64,000 nucleotides of DNA from Pseudomonas sp. SJZ079 (GCF_007993865.1 NZ_VIUH01000003.1:62001-126000); one strand, 5' to 3'; numbered from the stretch's first letter, positions 8,566-18,201 are shown. The notes: generated by a model not told the origin, from the letters alone. Numbers and translations are program-made.

Positions 8566-9606
8566 ATGCACGAATCGGTACAGAACTACTACGGCAAGGT
8601 CCTGAAGAACACCGGGGATCTGAAAACCAGCGCCTGCTGCGATGTGTCCAGTATGCCGGCCTGGCTCAAGCCCCTGCTGGCCAAGGTGCATCCCGAGGTC
8701 AGCGCGCGCTACTACGGCTGTGGCCTGGTCGCGCCGGCCTTGCTGGAGGGTTGCCGGATACTCGACCTGGGCAGTGGCTCGGGGCGCGACTGCTATGTAC
8801 TGGCGCAATTGGTCGGGCCAAAGGGCTGGGTGTTGGGGGTGGATATGACCACTGAGCAACTGGAGGTGGCCAACGCCCATCTGGATTACCACGCCGAGCG
8901 TTTCGGCTACGCCAACGTGGCGTTTCGCAAGGGCTATATCGAGGATCTGGGCGCCCTGGAGCTGGCCGACGCCAGCTTCGATGTGATCGTCTCCAACTGC
9001 GTGATCAACCTGTCGCCGGACAAGGACAGCGTGCTGCGCGAGGCCCATCGCCTGCTCAAGCCGGGCGGCGAGCTGTATTTCTCCGATGTCTATGCCGACC
9101 GCCGGCTGGCCGATGAACTGCGCCAGGACGAAGTGCTGTACGGCGAATGCCTGGGCGGCGCCCTGTACTGGAACGACTTCGAGAACCTGACGCGTCGCCA
9201 TGGCTTCGCCGATCCGCGCCTGGTCGAGGACCAGCCGATCGACATTACCGACCCTGCCTTGGCCGAGAAACTCGGCGCTGCGCGTTTCTTCTCCGCCACC
9301 TACCGCCTGTTCAAGTTGGATGGCCTGGAGCCGGCCTGCGAGGACTACGGCCAGGCGGTGATCTACCAGGGCAGTATCCCCGGCGCCGCGTCAGCCTTCG
9401 TCCTGGACAAGCATCACCGCATCGAGACCGGTCGGGTTTTTCCGGTCTGTGGCAACACCTGGCGCATGCTGAAAGACAGCCGCTTCGCCGTGCACTTCCA
9501 GTTCATCGGCGATTTCAGCCGTCACTTCGGTCTGTTCGAGGGTTGTGGCGGCGGCCTGCCGTTCGACCAACAGGGCGCTCTGTCGCCTGCCGCCAGTTGC
9601 TGCTGA
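8566..9606 (+). CDS. arsM: Arsenite S-adenosylmethionine methyltransferase (ArsM)
   Basis: This 346-residue class I methyltransferase has a SAM site DLGSGSGRD at about residues 67-75. It carries the cysteines expected of ArsM: the pair Cys24-Cys25 (TSACC), Cys52 (YYGCG), Cys145 (SNCVINLS) and Cys195 (GECLGGALY). In characterised ArsM enzymes the equivalents of the last three bind As(III). The protein ends in a Cys-rich tail (EGCGGG and a terminal CC). It methylates arsenite to methylated arsenicals in the cytosol. The ATG at 8566 is preferred to an in-frame start 48 bp upstream because the conserved N-terminus begins at MHESVQNYYG. No other ars genes are present. Confidence 0.9.
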   Translation: MHESVQNYYGKVLKNTGDLKTSACCDVSSMPAWLKPLLAKVHPEVSARYYGCGLVAPALLEGCRILDLGSGSGRDCYVLAQLVGPKGWVLGVDMTTEQLEVANAHLDYHAERFGYANVAFRKGYIEDLGALELADASFDVIVSNCVINLSPDKDSVLREAHRLLKPGGELYFSDVYADRRLADELRQDEVLYGECLGGALYWNDFENLTRRHGFADPRLVEDQPIDITDPALAEKLGAARFFSATYRLFKLDGLEPACEDYGQAVIYQGSIPGAASAFVLDKHHRIETGRVFPVCGNTWRMLKDSRFAVHFQFIGDFSRHFGLFEGCGGGLPFDQQGALSPAASCC

Positions 9607-9864
9607 GAGACGCCAAAGCAGTGGGCACGCACTCGCTGGTTGTTCTGGCCAGTGCCGTGTGGCTGGTGGTCGGTTGCGTTCACGTGCGCCGCTGATGGCC
9701 GACATCGCTAAATACTTGGAGGCTGAGAGCCGGTCGCTGACGGTCCTGGGTTTTAACTGGCAACCACCCGTACCTGAGTCAACCAACTAGCCGTACAGGC
9801 CACTAACCTGTGACGGCCATTCGATATGGGCCGACAGCGGTTCGCCAGGTAACGCCTCTCCGCT

Positions 9865-10935
9865 CTAGGGCAACACGCCTAGCAAGGTCCACAGTCGACG
9901 TGCTTCCGCGTCGGCGCTGATCAGTTCCGCCAGCAGGTCGCGCAGCGGCTTCTGCCCCCATTCGACGGCGCGGTTGATCAGGTAGGGGACCGGGCTGTGG
10001 GGTTCGGACTTGGCCAGGTAACTGGCGATCAGCTCCAGTTGGCGGTAGGCCTCGTCACGGCTGGACGGTGCACGCCCAAAGGTGGCCGGCGTGGGTGACG
10101 AGCCCTCCTCCTCGGTGAAAAACGGCGACTCATCGATGGCCGGCTGGGGCGGGGTGGCGGGGTGCATGGCGAGGAACTCCTGCATGAGGGTGGCCAGCTG
10201 CTCGATGGTCTGGCGCAAAGGCGTGAAGGACGGCGAGTCGAAGGCCAGCTGTGCGTCGCTCCAAAACTCCAGCCGTGCCAGCGCGTCATGACTTTCGGCT
10301 AGCCAGATGATGTTCTGCCGAAATTGCACACCGGGCAGCATGCGCAGGGCGTCGTTCAGCTGGCGTTGAGTGGCCTGGGCGGTCTCGCGCTCAACTTTGG
10401 CGCTCTTGTGGTCGCTGCCATTCAGCAGTTTGCGCTGCAGTTGCTGCCAGTCGGCATAGCTGAATTTTGCGAACTCCTGGCTTACCTCACCGACCAGCGG
10501 TACCCGGGTCAGCAGCACTTCGGCGTAGCGACGAATCAGCCATTCGAGTGGGCTGGAGCGCCAGGACAGATCGCCATCTTCCGGTTGCGGGTGCAGCTCG
10601 TCACTGAAGCGTTCGCAAAGGTTAGCCAGCAGGGTCAGCGCCTCCGCCAATCCGGCGAAGCCGTGACGGTGCAACCAGGCTTCGCCGAGCCAGGCGGCGA
10701 CCATCATGTCTTTGCTTTTGCGACTGAGCGTTTCGCTCGCCAGACGCTCCACGACGGCCCAGTCGGCGCGCTTCAGGTCGCTGCTCCAAACCCCCGTGGG
10801 CAGGCTCTCGTCGTCCTCTCGGCGGGCTTCGCGCAGCGCGTCGTACTCGGGTTGATGGCGGATATTGCTACCACAAGGCTGCGGGCCGGAGATCGGTTCC
10901 AGCAGCCCTGCGGTTTGCAGGGCAACGGCGTCCAT
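9865..10935 (-). CDS. tssA: T6SS assembly cap protein TssA
   Basis: This 356-residue protein has the N-terminal ImpA_N domain (LLEPISGPQPCGSNIRHQPEYDALREARR), the hallmark of TssA, followed by a helical middle region and a C-terminal VasJ-like/ring-forming segment (RDEAYRQLELIASYLAKSEPHSPVPYLINRAVEW). TssA primes polymerisation of the Hcp tube and TssBC sheath at the baseplate. It is the last gene of the leftward tssJ-K-L-M-A operon and starts 16 bp after the tssM stop. The ATG at 10935 is used because an upstream extension would run into tssM with non-family sequence. Confidence 0.93.
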   Translation of the reverse strand: MDAVALQTAGLLEPISGPQPCGSNIRHQPEYDALREARREDDESLPTGVWSSDLKRADWAVVERLASETLSRKSKDMMVAAWLGEAWLHRHGFAGLAEALTLLANLCERFSDELHPQPEDGDLSWRSSPLEWLIRRYAEVLLTRVPLVGEVSQEFAKFSYADWQQLQRKLLNGSDHKSAKVERETAQATQRQLNDALRMLPGVQFRQNIIWLAESHDALARLEFWSDAQLAFDSPSFTPLRQTIEQLATLMQEFLAMHPATPPQPAIDESPFFTEEEGSSPTPATFGRAPSSRDEAYRQLELIASYLAKSEPHSPVPYLINRAVEWGQKPLRDLLAELISADAEARRLWTLLGVLP

Positions 10936-10951
10936 GGACAGGGGCTGACTC

Positions 10952-13900
10952 CTAAAGTGTGCCGGGCTTGGCGGATGAGACGGAATCCGGCCAGGCGGCG
11001 GATGCTGGCGGACTGAACAACGGCGATGCAGGTGCCTTGACCGGCAAGGGTGCGATGGCCAGCGGGGACTTGCCACTGGCGTTCATTAACGCAACGCGGA
11101 CAAACATCTGCGCATAGTTGTCGCTGTTGTGGGGGGCATAGACCGGCAGGCGGAAGGCCAGGGGTGTCTCGCTGTAGTCAACAGTGGGCACCCGCTCGAA
11201 GGCGACATGGGTGCGCAGCAGGCGTAGCAGCGCCCAGGCGCCCGCATATTCCCAGCCCGCTTCCTGCTCGAACACCGCCAAACTCGCTTGCAGGGGGTCG
11301 TCGGCCGGCTTCTGCGCGGCGTTCTTGGCCCAGCGCAACAGCAGTTTGACCGGTTGTCCAAGGGTCCAGCGCAGGCGGTGGTCATCCTCGGCGGGATAGC
11401 CTATCTGCTGGCTGCCCGCCTGCAAGGACCACTGGATGACCTGGTCGGCACCCAGTTCGGCCTCGCGATCGGTACGCCAACGCACGTCCAGGTCGATGCC
11501 TTTGATCCCGTCCTTATCGCGTTGGAACAGCGGGTCGAGCCAGCCCCTGGCCCGCTGTAGCTGCTCGAGGAAAGCCAGTGCTGCTGGGGCATCCGCCGAG
11601 ACACTTTGCGCGAGGCCGGTTTGCGCCTGGGGTAGATCCTTGTCGAGTAGTTGCAGGAACAGGCGTACCCGATCGGGGTCCGCATCCGGGGCGTCCAGGT
11701 TGAAGGCGAAGGGAAAGCGCCCTGCAAGGTACTGAGAGAAGTAGGTCGACAGGCGATTCCAAGCCGCCGCCGCAGTTTGTTCCTGTAGGTAGGTGCAACG
11801 CTCGGAGGCCTGGCCGGCGACGTCGCGGGCGCGCCGCGAAAAGGCATCCGCGCCGCTGGGTAACTCGACTTCGCCGAGGGTGGTATGGCAGGTCGTTAGC
11901 TCCATGGCATTCAGGCTGTTGGCGAAGCGTTCGAATAACGCCGGGGCGCTGCTGGGGTTCTTTTCCGTGTATTTCTGCAGCTCCACGGCCATCGCCTGCC
12001 AGCGTTGCAGCTGTTCGATATTACCAGCGGCCAGGTTGCGGCGATTGAGTTGCAGCCATTCGAGAGCAGGTACCACGCGGTCATGCAAGTCGCTGATCAG
12101 ATCGATCTGGCCGGCCAGGTACTGTTGCATGTCCTGCGCGGTGGCGGAACGATAGGCTCGCAGTCCGGCGTTCTTGCTGCCGTCCCACCAACTGAAGTCG
12201 CCGTGTAGGGGTTGGTACAGGGCCAGGGTTTGCAACTCGGCGTCGGCGTTGTCGAGGTCTTTCAGGGCACGTCGGTTCAATTCCTGCAGCAGGGCGTCGG
12301 CCATGTCCTGGTGGCCGAGTGCCTGGAACTCCGTTGCCACTGCGCTGGAGTCCTGGGCCGACACATTGAAGGCAAGGGCGCCGTTAAAATTAGCGGTTGT
12401 GCTTGGTTTGAGTGTGGTGAACAGTCTCCAGAGGGTTACTGCGGTACTCGATTGAGCGCTGCCGGTTAACGCGCCGCGGTATTCATAGGGCACCTTGGCG
12501 ACCCCTTGTTCGAGGTAATTACGGTAGCTGGCGAAATAGCGCATGGCTGCAGTCAAACTCTCACCATCAATACCGATCAAGGGTGCGCCGATGTGGGACT
12601 GACCATCGTCGGCCATAGCCGCTGCAGCGAAGTCCTGGTTCAGCAACATATCGATGGCGTTTTCCAGCTTTGTCAGGCTGGGCTGAAAGTCGATGCTGCC
12701 GCCGTTCTGCTGACGCAGGATGCTGTTCTGTGGCTCGCCATCGTCCAACCATTGTTCGTGGAACACTTTCTGTAAGAGGCTCGCATGGTCGAGCACTTGG
12801 TCGACCATCGCCGGACCGATCAGCTTGCTCTGGCGAGCGGCTTCGAGCATGGCGGAATAACCCGGAGCCAAATCCTCGCCCGAGCTGCGACTCCAGGCGA
12901 TGTTGGTGGCTGCAACCAAACGGCGTAGCTGCGCGATATTCAGGCTCAGTTCTTCCAGATCGAGTATCGAGTTGCGCTGGCCGTTTTGCAGATGTTGCAG
13001 GTGACGCCGGACCTGGCCAGCCGTGCTGCTGAAACTTTCGTCGGCGAACAAGCGGTCGAGCCATAGACGCATGAGTAAAACGAAGTGTTTACCCGTTTGC
13101 TGGCGGATACCCGTGAGTTCGATGGGGCTGGCCAGGGCTTGCGGAGTGCGAGCAAACAGCCAGTTATAGCGGGCGTGCAAGGGTAGGGTCTGGGCATTCA
13201 GCTCGAGGTGGAGCAGGTCGCCGGAGAGTGCCGCGGCATCGTCCAGCGGGCTTTTGCTGCCGAGCAACATATGATTGAACTGGGCGCTGTGCTTTTCCAG
13301 GGCTTGGGCTTGATTCAGCAACTCCTTGGCGCGCACATAGCTCGGCCATTCCTCTGGTGAGGCGGCGTCGCCGGTTTGGCGCCGGCGCTTCTCCATGCCT
13401 GCGATAGTGACCTCGGCGATGTTGCGTTGCAGGGCCGCATGCAGGGGCTGATAAAGTTTCTGGCCGACTGAGTCGAGTAGCTGCTGGATCAGTTGTCGGT
13501 CTAACGAAGAAAACAGCGAGCTGGGCAGGATTACCGAGGAAAAGCGCCAGCGCGGGGCTTCGGCCAGCAGCGTCCAGGCAGTACTGACACTTTTGCGGGC
13601 ACCATCGTCGCTAAGCAGGCCGCTCCGATGATCGGTTTTCAGCTCATGCAGCAAGCCGGCCAGGCTGTCGGCCTGCTCGCGCTCGACCTGCCACAGCCAC
13701 AGCATGCCGACCAGCCAGAACAGGCCGAGTAGCGCAGCGCTGGCACCGGCCACGCGCTGCCAGCGCCGACGCAGGTGGAGGATGCGTGGCACCGGTTGTG
13801 CCAGGCCCTGTTCGGCGAGCACGCGTTGGCGCAGCAGGCGGCGGACGAACAGAGGTTCGCGTGGCAACTCTGCAACGTCGGTCAATGGGTCGGCGTCAGC

Positions 13901-14794
13901 CCCGGGAACCGCCAGGGCTGCGCAGAAATAGATGCCGCGCAACTGCGCTGCCTCGCCCTGAGTGCTGCCGTGAAACACTGGGTCGCAGAGAACCTGGAGG
14001 TTGCTGCGAATGGCATCGAACTGGCGCGGCAATAGATAGAGTGCTTCTTCTACCTTGCCGGATAGCACGCCCAGTTCGGTAATCTCCTCTGACAACATTC
14101 GCACCAGTTGGTCGAGGGCTATTTCGCTCCATTCCGGGTGCCAGGCGGTATCCGCAGCAAATGGCGAAGACCAGCCGAATATGCGGTCACGGGCTTCATC
14201 CGGTAGCGCGTCGGCCAGCTCCTTGATCCCGGGCACTGTTTCCAGACCGGTCACCACTAGATAGACCGGCACGCTCAGGCCTAGACGCTGGAGCATCTCA
14301 TTGAATTTGCGACGAGCCCTCAAACCGGTCGCAGCGGCCTGTTCGGTCGACCACAGTTGCTCGGCCGGCAGTGTCCAGATCACCGCATCCAAGGGCCGGC
14401 CCGCACGCATCATCAGCAGTAAGCGCAGCAGGCGCCACCAGGCGCTAATCTGCACCAGTGCACCTTCGCCGTGATTGAACATGGCGCCAGGCACGGCCAG
14501 CACAGCGGCGTCGCTGTCGTACCACCAGCGGCCGAACCAGCCGGGTTTACCCGAGCTGGACAGGCGCCAGGCACGACACAGTTCACTGCTTTGCTGCTCG
14601 TCACCCAGCAGCATCAGCCAGGGGGTCTGGTAGCGATCCTTGAGGCCAAGATCGCGCTCCATCTGCTGTACGGCGAGATAACAACTACGGGCGCTACCAT
14701 CGACTCGTCGACGTAGCCACCAGATCAGCACCGCCAGCAGGAGCAGAACAACCAGCAGGCCAAGTACCAGCAGGGTTATTTCCAGGCCGCTCAT
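10952..14794 (-). CDS. tssM: T6SS membrane complex protein TssM (IcmF-like)
   Basis: This 1,280-residue inner-membrane protein has a transmembrane helix near residues 4-26 (ITLLVLGLLVVLLLLAVLIW) and another near 380-400, followed by a long periplasmic part that contacts TssJ. The IcmF-related region is present (WTLPAEQLWS, LYLLPRQFDAIRSNLQVL). Where many TssM proteins carry a cytoplasmic Walker A motif, this one reads PWLMLLGDEQQSSELCRAW with no GxxxxGK(T/S), so it is unlikely to bind ATP there. It overlaps tssL by 4 nt, and the ATG at 14794 begins the membrane anchor. Confidence 0.95.
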   Translation of the reverse strand: MSGLEITLLVLGLLVVLLLLAVLIWWLRRRVDGSARSCYLAVQQMERDLGLKDRYQTPWLMLLGDEQQSSELCRAWRLSSSGKPGWFGRWWYDSDAAVLAVPGAMFNHGEGALVQISAWWRLLRLLLMMRAGRPLDAVIWTLPAEQLWSTEQAAATGLRARRKFNEMLQRLGLSVPVYLVVTGLETVPGIKELADALPDEARDRIFGWSSPFAADTAWHPEWSEIALDQLVRMLSEEITELGVLSGKVEEALYLLPRQFDAIRSNLQVLCDPVFHGSTQGEAAQLRGIYFCAALAVPGADADPLTDVAELPREPLFVRRLLRQRVLAEQGLAQPVPRILHLRRRWQRVAGASAALLGLFWLVGMLWLWQVEREQADSLAGLLHELKTDHRSGLLSDDGARKSVSTAWTLLAEAPRWRFSSVILPSSLFSSLDRQLIQQLLDSVGQKLYQPLHAALQRNIAEVTIAGMEKRRRQTGDAASPEEWPSYVRAKELLNQAQALEKHSAQFNHMLLGSKSPLDDAAALSGDLLHLELNAQTLPLHARYNWLFARTPQALASPIELTGIRQQTGKHFVLLMRLWLDRLFADESFSSTAGQVRRHLQHLQNGQRNSILDLEELSLNIAQLRRLVAATNIAWSRSSGEDLAPGYSAMLEAARQSKLIGPAMVDQVLDHASLLQKVFHEQWLDDGEPQNSILRQQNGGSIDFQPSLTKLENAIDMLLNQDFAAAAMADDGQSHIGAPLIGIDGESLTAAMRYFASYRNYLEQGVAKVPYEYRGALTGSAQSSTAVTLWRLFTTLKPSTTANFNGALAFNVSAQDSSAVATEFQALGHQDMADALLQELNRRALKDLDNADAELQTLALYQPLHGDFSWWDGSKNAGLRAYRSATAQDMQQYLAGQIDLISDLHDRVVPALEWLQLNRRNLAAGNIEQLQRWQAMAVELQKYTEKNPSSAPALFERFANSLNAMELTTCHTTLGEVELPSGADAFSRRARDVAGQASERCTYLQEQTAAAAWNRLSTYFSQYLAGRFPFAFNLDAPDADPDRVRLFLQLLDKDLPQAQTGLAQSVSADAPAALAFLEQLQRARGWLDPLFQRDKDGIKGIDLDVRWRTDREAELGADQVIQWSLQAGSQQIGYPAEDDHRLRWTLGQPVKLLLRWAKNAAQKPADDPLQASLAVFEQEAGWEYAGAWALLRLLRTHVAFERVPTVDYSETPLAFRLPVYAPHNSDNYAQMFVRVALMNASGKSPLAIAPLPVKAPASPLFSPPASAAWPDSVSSAKPGTL

Positions 14795-15555
14795 GGCTGT
14801 TGCTCCAGGCTCTTGTCGGCTTGGTAAAGCGCGGGTTCGAGGTGCCGGGCGATGTCGCGCCAGAACAGATGGCCGATGCCGAACATCAACACCAGGCCCA
14901 GGCCGATACACAGGCTCAGGCGCAAACCATCGGGCAATATGCGTTGTACCGGTTGTCGATTCGGCGGTGTTGCCGCCGGCTGCTCAAGCATGACTCCGAT
15001 TTGCCGGATATCGGCGTCGCGCTGCCAGGCGAAGGCGAACAGGGCGTAGCGCCATTTCTCATGCAAGGCCTGGCCGCGCGCGCCGCGTAGGCGCCCCTGG
15101 AAACCCAGGGTCAGGCACTGCAGGTAAACGTTGGCCAGGTCTCGGGTGGCGGGGTCGGATTCGCCGAGCAACTTGTTGATCGCTCGTGGAAGGCGCTCAC
15201 CCGCAGCGCGGCTGCTGAACAGGCGAAACTCCAAGGGTTGCTCCTGCCATTGTGTCTGGCCTGGCCATGGAGTGAATAGCAGGTTTTCGTCGAGCAAGGC
15301 GACGAAGGCATAGACCATGGCTTTGGCCTGACTGCCAGGCGCATCGCCCACCGCGGCGTAGGCATCGTGCCACAGCCGACGAGTCAGCCGGCTGGCCTCT
15401 GCTGCGGCCTTGGCGGTGACCAGTTCGGCGTGCTCGGTACTGCCTGAGCAGCCAGACCAGAACTCCAGCCATTGCGCCCAGGTCCTGCCGAAGGCCGCAC
15501 TCAACGGGGCCTCGTTCATCGAGCCAAGCCGCAGGCGCGCTAAATTCTCTGACAT
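14791..15555 (-). CDS. tssL: T6SS membrane complex protein TssL (DotU-like)
   Basis: This 254-residue protein has a cytoplasmic helical hook domain (YAFVALLDENLLFTPWPG and LPRAINKLLGESDPATRDLANVYLQCLTLGF) and a single C-terminal transmembrane helix (about residues 213-236). There is no peptidoglycan-binding extension, so this is the short DotU form. TssL joins TssM and TssJ in the trans-envelope complex and recruits the baseplate through TssK. It sits between tssK and tssM in the leftward operon and overlaps tssM as ATGA. Confidence 0.94.
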   Translation of the reverse strand: MSENLARLRLGSMNEAPLSAAFGRTWAQWLEFWSGCSGSTEHAELVTAKAAAEASRLTRRLWHDAYAAVGDAPGSQAKAMVYAFVALLDENLLFTPWPGQTQWQEQPLEFRLFSSRAAGERLPRAINKLLGESDPATRDLANVYLQCLTLGFQGRLRGARGQALHEKWRYALFAFAWQRDADIRQIGVMLEQPAATPPNRQPVQRILPDGLRLSLCIGLGLVLMFGIGHLFWRDIARHLEPALYQADKSLEQQP

Positions 15556-15564
15556 GGGTTGTCC

Positions 15565-16905
15565 TTACTCGCCACTGTTGCCATTGGGCTCGGCAACGAA
15601 TAGCACGACTTCCCAAGGCTCGACCCCGGCCCCCCCGCCGGGCACCAGAATACGCAGACGCTGGCGGGGGTCGAACCATTCACGTTCGGCTTGCAGGGCG
15701 AACAAACGGGTGTCCTCGCCGACGCTGTAGGTGATTTGTTCGGTGCGGCTCAGCGGCTGTTGCGGCATGCCGTGCATACGCTGGCGGGCGAGAGTGGCGA
15801 TATGCGTTTCCGAGGCGACTATGGCACTTTCCAGCCATTGGCCGGCGGCGCGTTCGCCGACGCCGGCGGGCATGCGCAGGCCGATCACCAGGCGCTGCCA
15901 GAGTTCTTCGCAGGCGGGTAGGTCGATCCAGAAACCTTGCTTGTCACGGGCGAAGGTAAGGCTGCGATAGCCAGCCCGCACCAGATCCAGGGTGGCGTTC
16001 AGCCAATCCAGCAGCTCTTCGTAACCGGCCAGCAGCTCTTCATAAACCAATGGCTTGAACGCCGGTACGCCGGCCAGCGGATTGAGCGCACAAAGAGAAC
16101 CGGCCATACCGTTGAGCAGCCCATGCAAGGTGGCGGGGTGGGCAACGCGGCTGGCCAATGCAGCCTCTACTTCCGGCAGGCGTGCCCAGAGTGCGGCGAG
16201 CAGACGGCCGATTTCTGCGGCGTCCTCGGCATTGGCAGCCTGGTGCGCCTGGCGCAGGCGACCGGAGAGGAACACGCATTTTTCCCGGGTGCGTGCACAC
16301 AGCGCCGCAACCTTGTGGCCGAGAGCCGATTCCGGCCGAACTCGCGAGGTGGGTGCCACGTAGGCGATGCGGGCATAGCCTCCGCCCTGCTTACCGATGC
16401 GCAGCAGCGGCAGGCATATCGAGTCGGCCTTGTTGTTTTCGCTGACCAGGCGTAGGTCGGCGCGCCAGACGCTAATGGGTTCGGGAAATTGGCCGCTGGC
16501 CAGATCCGGCACCGGCTCGCCCTGCATCGAGACGTAGCGCCCGCCGAGCGGGGCCAGCTGCCCGCCGCGGTACAGCGGCGCGACGGCGAGGTAGACGGTG
16601 GTCATGCCCTGAGGCGAGGCGTCGATCGCCTCCACCACATCGAGTTCCAGGGCACTCCGGCTGGTGGCGTCGAAGCCGACCGGCAAACCATCCGGGAGGA
16701 TGGCATCGAGGGCGCTGATGCGGACCTTGCCGTTGCTTAGTGCGGCTTCATCCACCTCGAGCAGGTCGCTGCCCCAAAACCAGGGTTGCGCCGCTGAGGC
16801 CTGGCGCGCGGACAGCGTCTCGGCTCGTAAGCCCTGTAACTGAAAGTGCTGGGGCAACAGGTGCATGCCTTCATGCCAACAAATCGCATCGGGTATGCCG
16901 CTCAT
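15565..16905 (-). CDS. tssK: T6SS baseplate protein TssK
   Basis: This 446-residue protein is a clear TssK: it opens with ICWHEGMHLLPQHFQLQ, the conserved start of the family, and has the later pattern LPLLRIGKQGGGYARIAYVAPTSR. TssK trimers connect the TssEFG baseplate to the TssJLM membrane complex. It lies 69 bp downstream of tssJ and 9 bp upstream of tssL in the same operon. Confidence 0.95.
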   Translation of the reverse strand: MSGIPDAICWHEGMHLLPQHFQLQGLRAETLSARQASAAQPWFWGSDLLEVDEAALSNGKVRISALDAILPDGLPVGFDATSRSALELDVVEAIDASPQGMTTVYLAVAPLYRGGQLAPLGGRYVSMQGEPVPDLASGQFPEPISVWRADLRLVSENNKADSICLPLLRIGKQGGGYARIAYVAPTSRVRPESALGHKVAALCARTREKCVFLSGRLRQAHQAANAEDAAEIGRLLAALWARLPEVEAALASRVAHPATLHGLLNGMAGSLCALNPLAGVPAFKPLVYEELLAGYEELLDWLNATLDLVRAGYRSLTFARDKQGFWIDLPACEELWQRLVIGLRMPAGVGERAAGQWLESAIVASETHIATLARQRMHGMPQQPLSRTEQITYSVGEDTRLFALQAEREWFDPRQRLRILVPGGGAGVEPWEVVLFVAEPNGNSGE

Positions 16906-16974
16906 ACTACGCCCCCTCAGACATCCATTTTATCCAGCAGGGAGCGTTTCCCTGCCCGCGATTCCGTGTGCTGC

Positions 16975-17451
16975 TCAGCGTGGAGATGCGTCTCCGAGCA
17001 AACGCATATTTTTGCTTTCGAAGCGAAGCCAGACCGTCTTTTGCTGATCCAGACGCAGTCTATGCGTACCGGGATTGTTATAGCCGGCATACACCAAAAG
17101 TCCAACCGCGTGGTTGCCGGCCATGGGAATGTCGCGCGACTCCATGAATTGCCCAGGAACCAACTCCAGGCTCCATACATCGATGGCCTGGAGGTAGTCG
17201 CGGCGGAGCTGTTCGCGTTGTTCGAACCATTGTTTGGATGGGATCGACAGCAGCAGTTTGTACAGCTCAGGGTCCTGTACCGCGACGAAATCTACCGCCA
17301 ATGGGGTGTCGCTGTTGGCCCGTGGCGCCACGTCCAGGGTCAAGGAACGTAGTTCGATCGAGGGCTTGAACAACGAGCAAGCGCTCAGCAGAAGGAGAAG
17401 ACTGACACAACCGAGGGTTTTGATCGGGGAGATGAAACGTCCGAGTTTCAT
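16975..17451 (-). CDS. tssJ: T6SS outer-membrane lipoprotein TssJ
   Basis: This 158-residue lipoprotein has a signal peptide ending in LSAC (lipid Cys25). The small beta-sandwich has typical TssJ strands (IELRSLTLDVAPRANSD, PLAVDFVAVQD, HRLRLD near the end). TssJ anchors TssM to the outer membrane. It is the first gene of the leftward operon, divergent from tssB across 192 bp that must contain both promoters. Confidence 0.9.
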   Translation of the reverse strand: MKLGRFISPIKTLGCVSLLLLLSACSLFKPSIELRSLTLDVAPRANSDTPLAVDFVAVQDPELYKLLLSIPSKQWFEQREQLRRDYLQAIDVWSLELVPGQFMESRDIPMAGNHAVGLLVYAGYNNPGTHRLRLDQQKTVWLRFESKNMRLLGDASPR

Positions 17452-17603
17452 AAGAGCCTTAGCGCGAAGTTGATTTGCTTTTTTATAGACCTGTTCTAGC
17501 GTCTTTGGTAGTTCGCCGCTAGGCCGAATGAAGGGATCGCAACTGTCTGGTTAGCCATTGAGCGCCGGAAAGGATCCACAAGGAGCGTGATGGAGAGGGA
17601 AAC

Positions 17604-17633
17604 CCAAACATTGCGCGGCTGCCCAATGTTTGG
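17604..17633 (+). promoter_or_regulatory. Perfect 10-bp inverted repeat in the tssB leader
   Basis: CCAAACATTG (17604-17613) and CAATGTTTGG (17624-17633) are exact reverse complements separated by 10 bp. The right arm ends directly against the purine-rich ribosome binding site (agaaggg) of tssB, whose ATG is at 17644. In RNA this would fold into a stable hairpin next to the ribosome site; in DNA it could be an operator. No protein ligand is identifiable. Confidence 0.7.
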
Positions 17634-17643
17634 AGAAGGGAAC

Positions 17644-18201
17644 ATGGCTGAGAGTACCCAACACAAGCTCGATCGAGTACGTCCCCCACGTGTGCAGATC
17701 ACCTATGACGTAGAAATTGGCGACGCCATCGAGAAGAAGGAGTTGCCCCTGGTGGTCGGCATTCTCGCCGATCTGTCTGGAAAACCGGAAACCCCCCTGG
17801 CGAAGCTGAGCGAGCGGCGCTTCGTTGAGATCGACCGTGACAACTTCAACGAGGTGCTCGCGTCAGCCGCCCCGCGGTTGGCCGTGCAAGTCGACAATCG
17901 CATCAGTGACGATGGCAGCAAGCTCAACGTCGCGTTGAATTTCGCCCATTTCGATGATTTCGATCCGGTCAATCTGGTCAAGCAGGTGACTCCACTGCGT
18001 CGTCTGTTCGAGGCGCGTCAGCGCTTACGCGACTTGCTCACCAAGCTCGACGGCAACGATGACCTGGACAAGCTACTGCAGGAAGTGGTGGCCAACACCG
18101 AGGGCTTGCAGGAAATCAAGGCGGCGCGTCCCGAAGCGGCAGCGGACAGCGAGCCGGCACCTGCTGACACCCCCGACCAGCCCGAAGAACCCCAAGCCTG
18201 A
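17644..18201 (+). CDS. tssB: T6SS contractile sheath small subunit TssB
   Basis: This 185-residue protein has the conserved TssB N-terminus: HKLDRVRPPRVQITYDVEIG, then KKELPLVVGILADLSG. Further on it has FVEIDRDNFNEVLASAAPRL and LNVALNFAHFDDFDPVNLV. It forms the sheath with TssC. The ATG at 17644 is chosen because it has a strong site (ggagaaggg) upstream and starts at the family N-terminus. An upstream in-frame ATG at 17587 would place the hairpin inside the coding region. It opens the rightward operon. Confidence 0.95.
   Translation: MAESTQHKLDRVRPPRVQITYDVEIGDAIEKKELPLVVGILADLSGKPETPLAKLSERRFVEIDRDNFNEVLASAAPRLAVQVDNRISDDGSKLNVALNFAHFDDFDPVNLVKQVTPLRRLFEARQRLRDLLTKLDGNDDLDKLLQEVVANTEGLQEIKAARPEAAADSEPAPADTPDQPEEPQA

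Noticed and set aside
9607..9864. Short frames after arsM, including one starting at 9695
   Set aside because: About 31 codons with no ribosome site or family; nothing supports a gene.
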